Source of the DNA: Bordetella ansorpii
GTDB lineage: Bacteria; Pseudomonadota; Gammaproteobacteria; Burkholderiales; Burkholderiaceae_B
NCBI RefSeq assembly: GCF_900078315.1
Contig: NZ_FKBS01000007.1
Location: 335,540 to 376,461 of the forward strand
Length of the DNA stretch: 40,922 nt
Reading direction: 5' to 3'
Shown here: positions 29,979-39,589 of the stretch, one piece after another
Layout of the letters: each line of letters starts with the position of its first letter
How positions within the stretch are numbered: position 1 is the stretch's first letter
Position numbers and translations under genes: made by a program
Notes under the pieces: generated by a model
What the model was told of the DNA's origin: nothing
Database searches by the model: none
Seen by the model: the letters and a program-made list of their open reading frames with translations, nothing else

Positions 29979-31638
29979 AGTCCGCGGCCGGGTTGTCTCC
30001 GCCGTAGATGCCGCCGCTTCCGTAGTCGCTGGTGGGCACTTCGATCTTGATCTTGGTGGCGTCGACTTCCGGCGCATCGCCCTTGTAGTGCATCACGAGG
30101 CCGGGGAAGGCCATGACCGCGGCCACCATGGCCAACTGGATGACGATGAACGGCACCGAACCCCAATAGATCTGGCCGGTGGTCACGGGCTCGATGGTCT
30201 GGCCCGTGACCCGGTCGCGGTAGCGGCTCTTGGGGGCGACCGAGCGCAGGTAGAACAGCGCGAAGCCGAACGGCGGATGCATGAATGACGTCTGCATGTT
30301 GACGGCCAGCAGCACGCCGAACCAGATCAGGTCGATGCCCAGCTTGTCCGCCACCGGCCCCAGCAGCGGGACGATGATGAAGGCCAGTTCGAAGAAATCC
30401 AGGAAGAAGGCGAGGACGAAGGTGAGTATGCTGACGGCGATCAGGAAACCCATCTCGCCGCCCGGCAGGCCCACCAGCAGGTGCTCCACCCACAGGTCGC
30501 CGTTCACGCCGCGGAAGGTCAGGCCGAACACCGTGGAGCCGACCAGGATGAACACCACGAAGGTGGACAGCTTGGTCGTGGTGTCCATGGCCTGCTTCAG
30601 CAGGGACAGGCTCAGGCGGCCGCGTATCAGCGCCATGATGATCGCACCCACCGCGCCCATGGCGCCGCCTTCCGTCGGGGTGGCCACGCCGATGAAGATC
30701 GTGCCCAGCACCAGAAAGATCAGGAACAGCGGGGGAATCATCACGAAGGTGACGCGCTCGGCCAACTTCGAAAGCAGCCCCAGCTTCAGCAGGCGATTCG
30801 AGCCGGCGATGATGAACGCAGTCAGGCCCCAGATCAGCAGGGACAGGACGATCTTCTCGTCAACGGGGGCGGCCTCCGACTCGATGAATTCGGTGAGCAG
30901 GTAGGCCGACAGCGCGGAGATTCCCATCAGCACGCCCAGCGAGCGGTCGCCGCGGCGGCCGTTCGGCTCTTTGAAGGCGCGCGCCGACTCGGGCAGCGCC
31001 GGGGCCGAACTCGGCTTCAGGTAGGACATCAGCACGACGTACGCCACATAGGTGCCTGCCAGCAGGAAGCCGGGCAGGATGGCGCCGCGGTACATGTCGC
31101 CGATGGAGCGGCCCAGCTGGTCGGCCAGGATGATCAGCACCAGCGAGGGCGGGATGATCTGCGACAGCGTGCCCGAGGCCGCGATGATGCCCGTGGCCAG
31201 GCGCCTGTCGTAGCCATAGCGCAGCATGATCGGCAGCGAGATCAATCCCATGGAGATGACCGAGGCCGAGACCACGCCCGTGGTGGCCGCGAGCATCGCG
31301 CCCACGAACACGACCGCGATGGCCAGCCCGCCGCGGACGGTGCCGAAGAGCTGGCCGATCGTCTCCAGCAGGTCTTCGGCCATGCCGGAGCGTTCGAGGA
31401 TCAGCCCCATGAAGGTGAAGAACGGGATGGCCAGCAGGGTGTCGTTGGATATGATCCCGAAGACCCGTTGCGGCAGCGCCTGGAACAGTGCGGCGTTCAG
31501 CAGCCCGAGTTCCATGCCGATCAGGCCGAACAGGATGCCGTTGGCGGCCAGCGCGAATGCGACCGGGAAGCCCAGCAGCAGGAACACCACCAGGGTGGCG
31601 AACATGATGGGCGCCATGTTTGCGATGAAGAATTCCAT
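29971..31638 (-). CDS. dctM: TRAP transporter large permease (DctM family)
   Basis: A 555-residue, multi-helix inner-membrane protein that carries substrate with sodium symport. Family motifs include IPFFTFMGLILERSGMAEDL and GVVSASVISMGLISLP. It is about 100 residues longer than a typical DctM because of a central insert (roughly residues 210-310, from KPSSAPALPESARAFKEP) that holds a further hydrophobic stretch. This is common in the TakP-linked subgroup. ATG at 31638 lies two bases after the dctQ stop. Its 3' end overlaps nasA by 8 bp in convergent orientation. Confidence 0.93.
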   Translation of the reverse strand: MEFFIANMAPIMFATLVVFLLLGFPVAFALAANGILFGLIGMELGLLNAALFQALPQRVFGIISNDTLLAIPFFTFMGLILERSGMAEDLLETIGQLFGTVRGGLAIAVVFVGAMLAATTGVVSASVISMGLISLPIMLRYGYDRRLATGIIAASGTLSQIIPPSLVLIILADQLGRSIGDMYRGAILPGFLLAGTYVAYVVLMSYLKPSSAPALPESARAFKEPNGRRGDRSLGVLMGISALSAYLLTEFIESEAAPVDEKIVLSLLIWGLTAFIIAGSNRLLKLGLLSKLAERVTFVMIPPLFLIFLVLGTIFIGVATPTEGGAMGAVGAIIMALIRGRLSLSLLKQAMDTTTKLSTFVVFILVGSTVFGLTFRGVNGDLWVEHLLVGLPGGEMGFLIAVSILTFVLAFFLDFFELAFIIVPLLGPVADKLGIDLIWFGVLLAVNMQTSFMHPPFGFALFYLRSVAPKSRYRDRVTGQTIEPVTTGQIYWGSVPFIVIQLAMVAAVMAFPGLVMHYKGDAPEVDATKIKIEVPTSDYGSGGIYGGDNPAADFK

Positions 31639-31640
31639 GA

Positions 31641-32270
31641 TCAGCGTCCTTTCCCTGCGCTTTCTGCGGTGGCGGCCTGGGCTTCGCGCATGCGGGCCTC
31701 CTCGGCGATCTCCTGTGCCAGCGCCTCTTCGGCGGAGACGCCTTCGTCGCGTGCGCCCGGATCGGCGCAGCGTCCCATCAGGAAGCCCACGCACTTGATC
31801 AGGTGCGACAGGCCGGCAAGCACCAGCAGGGCGAAGCCCACGGGGATCATCAGCTTGACGGGCCAGCGCACCAGCCCGCCGGGATTGGAGGACTGCTCGT
31901 TGGTGAGATACGAATCCATGAACATCGGCCACGATAGCCAGAGGATCAGCAGGCAGGCCGGCATCAGGAAGAAGATGACGCCGAAGACTTCGATATAGAT
32001 CTGGGTGCGGCGCGGCAGGCGCGAGGCCAGCACATCCACGCGCACGTGCTCGTTGCGCAGCAGCGTATAGCCGGCCGCCAGCAGGAACAGGGCACCGAAC
32101 AGGTACCACTGCAGTTCCAGCCAGGCGTTGGAGCTGGTGTTGAAGAGCTTTCTGACGACGGCATTGCCGGCGCTGACGAGCACGACGATCAAGGTCAGCC
32201 ACGTCACCGCGCGGCCCACCACCGTGTTGATCGCGTCGATCAAACGGGAGAGAGCGAGCAGGGCATTCAT
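31641..32270 (-). CDS. dctQ: TRAP transporter small permease (DctQ family)
   Basis: A 209-residue, four-helix DctQ subunit. Recognisable parts are WLTLIVVLVSAGNAVVRKLF, the conserved ELQWYLFGALFLLAAGYTL and RNEHVRVDV. The C-terminal tail of about 40 residues is charged and alanine/glutamate-rich, probably a cytoplasmic helix. It lies between dctP and dctM in one operon. Confidence 0.92.
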   Translation of the reverse strand: MNALLALSRLIDAINTVVGRAVTWLTLIVVLVSAGNAVVRKLFNTSSNAWLELQWYLFGALFLLAAGYTLLRNEHVRVDVLASRLPRRTQIYIEVFGVIFFLMPACLLILWLSWPMFMDSYLTNEQSSNPGGLVRWPVKLMIPVGFALLVLAGLSHLIKCVGFLMGRCADPGARDEGVSAEEALAQEIAEEARMREAQAATAESAGKGR

Positions 32271-32359
32271 GATGCAATCCAGTCCGCGTAGCGGACGTTC
32301 GAGAGGAGGGAGGGGCAAAGGTCGGCGCGCCCCCGCACGGCGGCGCGCCGTGGCAAGGC

Positions 32360-33454
32360 TTACTTGCCGCGCTTGATGGTGCCCATGTAGCTGTCGTAGC
32401 TGCCTTCGGCGACACGGAACCACGGCAGTTCGTTGTCGCGGAAGTCGCGCATGCTTTCGTAGACCTTCTTGAACATCGGGCTCTTGCCGCTCAGTTCGTC
32501 ATAGAGCTTGACCGACTCGGCGTAGCAGGCGTCCAGCACCGACTTGGGGAAGGGCTTGAGCTGGGCGCCGCCCGCGATCAGCCGGCGCAGCGCCGCGGGG
32601 TTTTCGGCGTCGTACTTGGCGATCATGTCGTTGGTGGCGGCGGCGCAGGCCTGCGCCAGCACGGCCTGGTAGTGCTTGGGAAGCTTGTTGTAGGCTTCCT
32701 GGTTGACGTAGAGCGACACCTGGAGCGTGCCTTCCCACCAGCCGGGGAAGTAGTAGTGGGGCGCCACTTTGTTGAAGCCCAGCTTCTCGTCGTCGTACGG
32801 GCCGATCCATTCGGCCGCATCGATCGTGCCCTTTTCCAGGGCAGGGTAGATGTCGCCGCCGGCAATCTGTTGCGGCACCACGCCCAGGCGCGACAGGACG
32901 GCGCCGGCGAAGGCGCTGACGCGGAACTTCAGCCCCTTGAGGTCGTCGACCGACTTGATCTCCTTGCGGAACCAGCCGCCCATCTGGGTACCGGAGTAGC
33001 CGCAGGGGAAGTTGACGATGTTGTAGCTCTTGAACACCTCGCGCATCAGCGACAGTCCGTCGCCGTGCCGCATCCAGGCGTTCATCTGGCGCGTGTTCAG
33101 GCCGAAGGGCACCGCGGCGTCGAAGCTCAGGACGGGGTCCTTGCCGTAGTAATAGTAGGACGCGCTGTGGCCGGCCTCGACGGTGCCGTTCTGCACGCCA
33201 TCGAGGACCTGCAGCGCCGGGACGATCTCACCGGCGGGAAAGGTGCGGATGGTGAACTTGCCGTTGGTGGCCTCGGAGACGTACTTGCCCACGCTTTCGC
33301 CGCCCGAGTAGATGGCATCGGCGCTGCGCGGGAAGCTGGACGCCAGCCGCCACGCGATGGCAGGCGTATCCTGGGCGATGGCCGGCGCGGCGAGCGTGGC
33401 GCCGCCGGCTGCGGCTCCGAGGGTGGCTTTTTTGAGGAACGAACGGCGCTGCAT
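32360..33454 (-). CDS. dctP: TRAP transporter substrate-binding protein (TakP-like DctP)
   Basis: A 364-residue periplasmic binding protein. The N-terminus MQRRSFLKKATLGAAAGGA is a twin-arginine-like signal peptide ending near APAIAQ. The mature protein begins IAWRLASSFPRSADAIYSGG, which resembles TakP-type DctP proteins that bind 2-oxoacids with sodium. The middle contains DDLKGLKFRVSAFAGAVLSRLG and AAEWIGPYDDEKLGFNK. The exact ligand is an inference from family. ATG at 33454; an upstream frame to 33517 lacks signal-peptide character. Confidence 0.92.
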   Translation of the reverse strand: MQRRSFLKKATLGAAAGGATLAAPAIAQDTPAIAWRLASSFPRSADAIYSGGESVGKYVSEATNGKFTIRTFPAGEIVPALQVLDGVQNGTVEAGHSASYYYYGKDPVLSFDAAVPFGLNTRQMNAWMRHGDGLSLMREVFKSYNIVNFPCGYSGTQMGGWFRKEIKSVDDLKGLKFRVSAFAGAVLSRLGVVPQQIAGGDIYPALEKGTIDAAEWIGPYDDEKLGFNKVAPHYYFPGWWEGTLQVSLYVNQEAYNKLPKHYQAVLAQACAAATNDMIAKYDAENPAALRRLIAGGAQLKPFPKSVLDACYAESVKLYDELSGKSPMFKKVYESMRDFRDNELPWFRVAEGSYDSYMGTIKRGK

Positions 33455-33716
33455 GATGGCAAGTCTCCTGGTTGGCTCGGGTAAGCCCGTTTGAGTATCG
33501 ACGTGTTTGGTGGACACTGCGCCGGCGTTCAGGGTGGCGAAAGACGGCTATTTTGTTGTGGCCTGGAATATATAGAGAAACGCTCTCGCAGCGAACTAAG
33601 TAAATACCCTTGTTTCCGGTCAATACTGAAATGTCCCGCACGATTCTTGCGGTGTAGTATCGGAACAGCCGTCCACCACGTGGGCGCGTCTATATATATA
33701 TTGCGGGAGCGGTTTT

Positions 33717-34454
33717 GTGGCGATGAAAAAGGTTTTGCATGCTTTCCTGCCGGTGGCCGCCGCGCTGGCCGCCGTCTGCGGCGCCGCACAGGCTGGCGTG
33801 TGCGATGCGCCTTTCATGCACGACGGCGGGCAGGTGCAACTGACCGGCAAGGGCAACATCGCGCTGGGCGCCGACCTGGCCTTTGCAGAGGTCGCCAAGC
33901 AAAGCGGCAGCCAGTGCCGCGCGCGCATCACGGGCACGGCCTCGTTCGGCTATGCGGGCCTGCCGCCGGGCAAATCCAGGCTGGATTACCTGATGACGGT
34001 CAAGAACGGCCAGGCCACGTTCGTGCGCTACGACAAGGCCGGCGAACAGCCGCAGGAAGCGGGCCAGTTCGATCTGCGCATGCTTGGCCTGTTCGCCTAC
34101 GGCGGCGTCACGGGCGAGGGCCAGCGCCTGCCAGGCGCCAATTACCGGCTGAACATCGGCCGCGACGCCCCGGTGGGCGGCCGCCCCAGCACCACCGTGC
34201 GCATCGGCGAGAAGCGCGTGGGCAAGCGCCAGAACCTGGATACGCCGGTGGGCAGCTATTCGTGCTGGCCCATCACCTACACGCGCGATACCGATCCGAC
34301 CATGGCCACCTTCAAGGGGCTGACCCTGCCGATTCCGGGCTTGAACACCACCGTCACTGACTGGTTCTGCCCGAAGGTCGACATGGTGATGCGCCAGGAT
34401 ATCGAGCAGCCGGGCAACGTGAAATCCGTGGTCGAGATCACGCAAATGAAGTAG
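33717..34454 (+). CDS. Secreted protein of unknown function
   Basis: A 245-residue protein I do not recognise. It has a clear signal peptide (MKKVLHAFLPVAAALAAVCGAAQA) with cleavage expected before GVCDAPF, and it contains several cysteines (in GVCDAPF, SQCRAR, YSCWPITY, DWFCPK), suitable for periplasmic disulfides. GTG at 33717 has GGGAG seven bases upstream, while the in-frame ATG at 33723 is 13 bases away, so the start is either of the two. A TATATATATA string lies 16 bp before the start. It is divergent from the TRAP operon. Confidence 0.8.
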   Translation: MAMKKVLHAFLPVAAALAAVCGAAQAGVCDAPFMHDGGQVQLTGKGNIALGADLAFAEVAKQSGSQCRARITGTASFGYAGLPPGKSRLDYLMTVKNGQATFVRYDKAGEQPQEAGQFDLRMLGLFAYGGVTGEGQRLPGANYRLNIGRDAPVGGRPSTTVRIGEKRVGKRQNLDTPVGSYSCWPITYTRDTDPTMATFKGLTLPIPGLNTTVTDWFCPKVDMVMRQDIEQPGNVKSVVEITQMK

Positions 34455-34544
34455 CGGTTGCATGCCGTAGCAAGACTGTCCCTGCTTTTGCGCGGGTCGC
34501 TGGTATCATCGACCTGCCCTTTGACTCTTACCGAGGAGCCCAGC

Positions 34545-34868
34545 ATGAATTCGAGAAGATCCGACGAAGTCGCGAAAGAGAAAGAAAAGCTGATCGACAG
34601 TGTGAAGACCAGCCTGAACGACGCCGAGAATCTGCTGCGCGAAGCCGCCGGCACCACCGGCGACAAGGCCGCCGAACTGCGCGATCGCGCCATGGTCTCG
34701 CTCAAGCGCACCCGTGAGGCGCTGCACGACGCGCAAGACGCCGTACTGGAGCGTGGCCGCCGCGCGGCACGCGCCACCGACGACTACGTGCACGACAATC
34801 CCTGGCAAGCCATCTCGATCGCGGGCGTGACCGGCCTGCTGGTCGGCTTGCTGATCAGCCGCCGCTAA
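34545..34868 (+). CDS. DUF883 family protein (ElaB/YqjD-like)
   Basis: A 107-residue protein with a long charged coiled-coil-like helix (KEKEKLIDSVKTSLNDAENL), then DYVHDNPWQAISIAG and a single C-terminal membrane helix (GVTGLLVGLLISRR). E. coli YqjD, ElaB and YgaM of this family anchor ribosomes at the inner membrane in stationary phase. ATG at 34545 follows GAGGAG. It heads a set with a YqjE-like and a YqjK-like gene. Confidence 0.92.
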   Translation: MNSRRSDEVAKEKEKLIDSVKTSLNDAENLLREAAGTTGDKAAELRDRAMVSLKRTREALHDAQDAVLERGRRAARATDDYVHDNPWQAISIAGVTGLLVGLLISRR

Positions 34869-34925
34869 GCCGGCCTGGACGCACGGCCGGCGCAAGCTGG
34901 CCGCGTGTCCGCCCCTGGCTCCTAC

Positions 34926-35345
34926 ATGAGTTTGCGTAGATCCGTCATCGGTGTGGCGTCCAGTCTGGTCGGACTGCTGCGTACGCGCCTCGAATTGTTC
35001 GGCCTCGAAGCGGCCGAGGAAAAGTCGCGCCTGGTCAAGCTTCTGGCCATGGCCTTCGGCGCCCTGCTGTTCCTGACGCTGGCGGTGCTGGTGGTCACCA
35101 TCGCGATCGCCGTGGCCGTGTGGCCCACCGAGCAGCGGTACATGGCGCTGGGTTGCCTGGCCGGCGTCTATGCCCTGATCGGCGTGGGGCTGCTGATGAC
35201 CGTGCGCCGCCTGCTGGTGCATGACCCGTCGCCGTTCGCGGCCACCCTCGATGCGTTGCAGCAGGACGTGGCCATGCTCGAGCGCGTGCGGGTCGACGAC
35301 GATGATTACGACGCGCCCGGCCACGACCGCGCGCAGGAGCGCTGA
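34926..35345 (+). CDS. YqjE-like phage-holin-family membrane protein
   Basis: A 139-residue inner-membrane protein with two hydrophobic segments (LAMAFGALLFLTLAVLVVTI and MALGCLAGVYALIGVGLLM) preceded by LLRTRLELFGLEAAEEKSRL, typical of the YqjE (Phage_holin_3_6) family. The C-terminus is acidic (DDDDYD). ATG at 34926 is used; GTG at 34905 is possible, and neither has a clear ribosome binding site. It lies between the YqjD- and YqjK-like genes, as in E. coli. Confidence 0.85.
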   Translation: MSLRRSVIGVASSLVGLLRTRLELFGLEAAEEKSRLVKLLAMAFGALLFLTLAVLVVTIAIAVAVWPTEQRYMALGCLAGVYALIGVGLLMTVRRLLVHDPSPFAATLDALQQDVAMLERVRVDDDDYDAPGHDRAQER

Positions 35346-35348
35346 GCC

Positions 35349-35768
35349 ATGGCCCGCATCACTCCCGCCGTCGAACGCCAGGTGCGCATCGAAATGCTGC
35401 GCGCCCGTGCGGCCCTCGAACGAGAAACCCTGGCCCAGCGCCTTATCGAAACCGGCCATGACCTGGCGCCGTCCAATCTCATCCGCAGCCTGCTGCCTTC
35501 CAGCGTGGCCGGTCTGGTGAGCGGCGGCGGCGCCAAGACCGGCGCGTCCCTGCTCTGGCAGGCGGTGTCGCTGGCCCGGCGTTATCCCATCGTCAGTTCC
35601 ACGGTGTCGTCGGTCCTGCTGGGGGGCGGCAAGCGCCGTGGCCTGCTGAAGGTGGCCGGCGCCGGCCTGGCCGGCTGGCAACTGTTCAAAGCTTGGCGCG
35701 CGTCGAAGAAAGACGACGAGGCCGCCCGCGACCCCGCCGCCGCGCCGCCCGCACGGCACGGCAAATAA
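35349..35768 (+). CDS. YqjK-like protein
   Basis: A 139-residue basic protein. An N-terminal arginine-rich helix (RQVRIEMLRARAALERETLA) is followed by a glycine-rich middle and a moderately hydrophobic segment (LLKVAGAGLAGWQLFKAW). It begins three bases after the YqjE-like stop. The assignment rests mainly on position and general composition. Confidence 0.7.
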   Translation: MARITPAVERQVRIEMLRARAALERETLAQRLIETGHDLAPSNLIRSLLPSSVAGLVSGGGAKTGASLLWQAVSLARRYPIVSSTVSSVLLGGGKRRGLLKVAGAGLAGWQLFKAWRASKKDDEAARDPAAAPPARHGK

Positions 35769-35785
35769 GGCGCGGCAAGCAAAGC

Positions 35786-35808
35786 AGCCCCCGAAAGGGG
35801 GCTTCTTC
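35786..35808 (+). terminator. Terminator after the yqjDEK-like set
   Basis: AGCCCCC-GAAA-GGGGGCT is a perfect 7-bp stem with a GNRA loop (35786-35803), followed by TTCTTCGTT. It also faces ubiD, which ends 57 bp further. Confidence 0.82.
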
Positions 35809-35864
35809 GTTGTGGCCCGATTCCCCGCCTGTGTGCCCCGGGCTCCTTTTGGCGTCAACAGGCC

Positions 35865-37409
35865 CTACAGCCCCAGGTCGCCCCACATCGCATCGACGCG
35901 TTGCTTCACGTCGTCGTCCATGCGGATCGGCGTGCCCCATTCGCGGTCGGTCTCGCCGGGCCACTTGTTGGTGGCGTCCAGCCCCATCTTGCCGCCCAGC
36001 CCGGACACCGGCGAGGCGAAGTCGAGGTAGTCGATGGGCGTGCGGTCGACCAGCACCGTGTCGCGCACCGGATCCATGCGGGTCGTCATGGCCCAGACCA
36101 CTTCCTTCCAGTCGCGCGGATCGATGTCCTCGTCCACCACCACGATGAACTTGGTGTACATGAACTGGCGCAGGATGCTCCACAGCCCGAACATCACACG
36201 CTTGGCGTGGCCGGCGTACTGCTTGCGGATGGACACCACCGCCAGGCGGTAGCTGCAGCCCTCGGGCGGCAGGTAGAAGTCGACGATCTCGGGCAACTGG
36301 CGGCGCAGCAGCGGCACGAACACTTCGTTCAACGCCACGCCCAGCACGGCGGGTTCGTCCGGCGGCTTGCCCGTGTAGGTGGAGTGGTAGATGGGGTTGC
36401 GCCGCATGGTGATGCGGTCCACGGTGAACACCGGGAACCAGTCCTGCTCGTTGTAGTAGCCGGTGTGGTCGCCATAGGGGCCTTCCAGCGCCATCTCGTA
36501 GCCGGTGTCGGGCGGCGGATTCACGCCGTCGGGTACGGTGGGCGCCACGGCGCGCGGATCGCTGGCGGGCAGCAGATGGCCTTCCAGCACGATCTCGGCC
36601 CAGGCCGGCACGGACAGTTCGCTGCCCAGCGCCTGAGCCACCTCGGTGCGCGAACCGCGCAGCAGGCCGGCGAACTGGTACTCCGACAGCGTGTCGGGCA
36701 CCGGCGTGACAGCGCCCAGGATGGTGGCCGGATCGGCGCCCAGCGCTACCGCCACGGGAAAGGGCGTGCCGGGATGCGCCTGCGCATGGTCGCGGAAATC
36801 GAGCGCGCCGCCGCGATGCGACAGCCAGCGCATGATCAGCTTGTTGCGCGCGATGGGTTGCTGGCGATAGATGCCCAGGTTCTGGCGGCGCGCATTGGGG
36901 CCGCGCGTGATCACCAGGCCCCAGGCCAGCAGCGGGGCCACGTCGCCGGGCCAGCAGGTCTGGATGGGCAGGCGCGACAGGTCGACGTCGTTGCCTTCCC
37001 AGACGATTTCCTGCGAGGCCGGGCTGCGTACGCGCTTGGGCGCCATGTCCCACAGCGCGGCCTTCAGCATGGACACCTTGGCGAAGGCGTCGCGCAGGCC
37101 GCGCGGCGGTTCGGGCTCGCGCAGCGAGGCCAGCAGTTCGCCGGTTTCGCGCAGCGCCCCGACGTCCTCGGCGCCCATGCCCCAGGCCACGCGGCGCGGC
37201 GTGCCGAACAGGTTGGCCAGCACCGGCATGCCGGCCGGCGCATCGTCGTGCCGTGCATTCTCGAACAGCAGCGCGGGGCCGCCGGCGCGCAGCACGCGGT
37301 CGGCGATCTCGGTCATTTCCAGCTTCGTGGAAACGGGCGTGGCGATGCGCTTGAGCTCGCCACGGCGTTCGAGCTGGTCGATGAAATCTCGGAGGTCTCG
37401 GTACTTCAC
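35865..37409 (-). CDS. ubiD: 4-hydroxy-3-polyprenylbenzoate decarboxylase
   Basis: UbiD is the prenylated-FMN decarboxylase of ubiquinone synthesis. The 514-residue protein starts [20 protein letters not shown] and contains [60 protein letters not shown] and [19 protein letters not shown], all as in E. coli UbiD. Compared with E. coli there is an insert of about 20 residues before [12 protein letters not shown] at 37409 gives the family-like N-terminus; an upstream in-frame extension is not family-like. Confidence 0.97.
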   Translation of the reverse strand: MKYRDLRDFIDQLERRGELKRIATPVSTKLEMTEIADRVLRAGGPALLFENARHDDAPAGMPVLANLFGTPRRVAWGMGAEDVGALRETGELLASLREPEPPRGLRDAFAKVSMLKAALWDMAPKRVRSPASQEIVWEGNDVDLSRLPIQTCWPGDVAPLLAWGLVITRGPNARRQNLGIYRQQPIARNKLIMRWLSHRGGALDFRDHAQAHPGTPFPVAVALGADPATILGAVTPVPDTLSEYQFAGLLRGSRTEVAQALGSELSVPAWAEIVLEGHLLPASDPRAVAPTVPDGVNPPPDTGYEMALEGPYGDHTGYYNEQDWFPVFTVDRITMRRNPIYHSTYTGKPPDEPAVLGVALNEVFVPLLRRQLPEIVDFYLPPEGCSYRLAVVSIRKQYAGHAKRVMFGLWSILRQFMYTKFIVVVDEDIDPRDWKEVVWAMTTRMDPVRDTVLVDRTPIDYLDFASPVSGLGGKMGLDATNKWPGETDREWGTPIRMDDDVKQRVDAMWGDLGL

Positions 37410-37496
37410 TGCGGGGGTCCCGGGAATTTGGTTACATATGTGTCTGTGATGAGAGGTTAACATCCACCCCTTCACTTCTTTACGCAGGAGGTCGTC

Positions 37497-38348
37497 ATGC
37501 CCGATGCGTCAGTGGCCGCCGTCCGCCGGCTGGCCCAAGGAGTGCACCGCCAAATGGCCGAATGGCTGCGCATCTGCTCTGTATACCTGGGCATCGCAGT
37601 CATTGTCACGGTCAGCATGGGATTCGCGTTGCCCGGTCTGCGAGACCAGGCATTGCAGGTGCACAAAGCCTTGCTGACCGCCCTGGCTCCTACATCCGCG
37701 CTGAACGCTCTGGAGTCTGACCTGAACCCCGAAACGGGGCTCGAAGCCGCAACCGCCGTCGCCATGGCGGTACCCGCCGCGCCCGCCAGCAATGCCACCG
37801 GCCTGCTGGGCCCGCTGGGTAGCGACAAACCGGCCGCCGCCAAAGCCGCGGCAGCCAAGCGCAACACCCCGGCCGGCACGTCCGGCGCCCAGGTGGAAGC
37901 GCTGCGCAACTATATCTCGCGCAAGTACAAGGTGGCGTATGACGCGACCGGTGTGCTGGTGAATACGGCGTATCGCGTCGGCCGCGAGCAGCGCATCGAT
38001 CCGCTGCTGCTGCTGGCCGTGATCGCCATCGAGTCGCGCTACAACCCCTTCGCCGAAAGCTCGGTGGGGGCGCAAGGCCTGATGCAGGTCATGACGCGCG
38101 TGCACCAGGACAAGTTCGATGCCCTGGCCGATTCCGGCCGCAAGAGCACCGCGCTGGATCCGGTGGCCAACATTCATGTCGGCACCACGATCCTGCGCGA
38201 CTGTATCGACCGCCGCGGCTCCGTGTCCGCCGGCCTGGCGTGCTATGTCGGCGCGTCCGGCCTGGACGACAACGGCTACGGCGCCAAGGTGCAGGCCGAG
38301 CGCCGCCGCCTGGCGCTGGCCTCGGGCATCGCGCTGGCGCGCGATTGA
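37497..38348 (+). CDS. Membrane-anchored lytic transglycosylase (SLT domain)
   Basis: A 283-residue peptidoglycan-cleaving enzyme. An N-terminal hydrophobic segment ([20 protein letters not shown]) anchors it. An alanine/proline-rich linker of about 60 residues follows, and then an SLT domain with the catalytic Glu179 in [23 protein letters not shown] at 37497 has AGGAGG about five bases upstream. It is divergent from ubiD by 87 bp. Confidence 0.93.
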   Translation: MPDASVAAVRRLAQGVHRQMAEWLRICSVYLGIAVIVTVSMGFALPGLRDQALQVHKALLTALAPTSALNALESDLNPETGLEAATAVAMAVPAAPASNATGLLGPLGSDKPAAAKAAAAKRNTPAGTSGAQVEALRNYISRKYKVAYDATGVLVNTAYRVGREQRIDPLLLLAVIAIESRYNPFAESSVGAQGLMQVMTRVHQDKFDALADSGRKSTALDPVANIHVGTTILRDCIDRRGSVSAGLACYVGASGLDDNGYGAKVQAERRRLALASGIALARD

Positions 38349-38401
38349 CCCTCGGCTGGCTGCCACCCTTCGCCTGAATCGTTGCCCATCGGGCGTGTGC
38401 C

Positions 38402-39556
38402 CTACAGCACGCGCCCGATGCGCGCGACCGCCTCCTGCAGGCGGTCCAGTCCGGTGGCGTACGAGAATCGCATCGTGTGCGCGCCGTGCGCCGGGCCGAA
38501 GTCGACCCCGGGCACCGCAGCGACGCCGGCTTCGTGCAGCAGGCGTTTCGAGAACGCCGTGCTGTCCACGCCCAGCGTCGTCAGGTCCGCGTAGATGTAG
38601 AACGCGCCGTCCGGGCGCACCGGCACCGGCAGGCCCATCCGCTCGAATTCGGGCAGCAGGTAGTCGCGCCGCTGGCGGAAGGCCTCGCGGCGCTGTTCGT
38701 AGATCTTCAGCGTGGCCGGGGCGAAGCAGGCCAGGGCCGCATGCTGCGCCAGCGTGGGCGCGCAGATCGCCAGGCTGGCCGCCATTTTCTCGACGGTGCC
38801 GGCAATGGCTTGCGGCACGATCATCCAGCCCAGGCGCCAGCCCGTCATGTGGAAATACTTCGAGAAGCTGTTGATGACGATGACGTCGTCGTCGAGGGTC
38901 AGCGCCGAGCGCGGCTGGCCTTCGTAGGACAGGCCCAGGTAGATTTCATCGACGATGGCGTAGCCGTTGCGTTCGCGCACCGCGGCCAGCAGTTCGGCCA
39001 GTTCCGCCGGCGCGATGGAGGTGCCGGTGGGGTTGCTGGGCGAGGCCACCAGCACGCCCTGGGTGGCCTCGCCCCAATGCCCGCGCACGTCCGCGGCCGA
39101 CAGCTGGAAGCGCTTGGCCGCGCTGCTGGGAATCAGCCGCGGGCGGCCGCCCGCCGACAGCACGAAATTGCTGTTGGCGGGATACGAGGGATCGGGCATC
39201 AGCACTTCGGCGCCCGGATTGACCAGCGCGGCGCAGGCCAGGGCCAGCGCGCCCGAGGCGCCCGCGGTGACGATGACGCGCGAAGGGTGTACCGCCGCGC
39301 CGAACTCGCTTGCGTAGAATGCGGCGATGGCCTCGCGCAGCGCCATCAATCCGGCCGGGGCGGTGTAGCCGCTGTGGCCCGACGCGGCGGCGCGCTGCAG
39401 GGCTTCCACGACCTGGGGCGGGGCAGTGAAATCCGGCTCGCCGATGCCCAGGCTGACGATGTCGCGTCCGGCGGCCGTCAGGGCCTGGGCTTCTTTGAAC
39501 AGCTCGACGACGTGGAATGTCAGGAAGTCTTCGGTGCGTGAGGCGAGGCGTGGCAT
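38402..39556 (-). CDS. Pyridoxal-phosphate-dependent aminotransferase (class I/II)
   Basis: A 384-residue fold-type I aminotransferase. Motifs are SLGIGEPDFTAPPQV near the N-terminus, ASPSNPTGTSIAP, the PLP-aspartate in AIVDEIYLGL, the PLP-lysine in NSFSKYFHMTGWRLGW, and the C-terminal arginine in HTMRFSYAT. The amino-acid specificity cannot be assigned. It is convergent with the lytic transglycosylase and divergent from the FAD protein. Confidence 0.93.
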   Translation of the reverse strand: MPRLASRTEDFLTFHVVELFKEAQALTAAGRDIVSLGIGEPDFTAPPQVVEALQRAAASGHSGYTAPAGLMALREAIAAFYASEFGAAVHPSRVIVTAGASGALALACAALVNPGAEVLMPDPSYPANSNFVLSAGGRPRLIPSSAAKRFQLSAADVRGHWGEATQGVLVASPSNPTGTSIAPAELAELLAAVRERNGYAIVDEIYLGLSYEGQPRSALTLDDDVIVINSFSKYFHMTGWRLGWMIVPQAIAGTVEKMAASLAICAPTLAQHAALACFAPATLKIYEQRREAFRQRRDYLLPEFERMGLPVPVRPDGAFYIYADLTTLGVDSTAFSKRLLHEAGVAAVPGVDFGPAHGAHTMRFSYATGLDRLQEAVARIGRVL

Positions 39557-39589
39557 GGAATGGTTCTCGGCGAAAAAAGGATTGTAGTC

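Noticed and set aside
27075-30077. A 1000-codon open frame antisense to nasA
   Set aside because: It mirrors the real nasA gene in high-GC DNA. Its translation is rich in Arg, Ala, Gly, His and Gln and shows no domain, while nasA has full family motifs.
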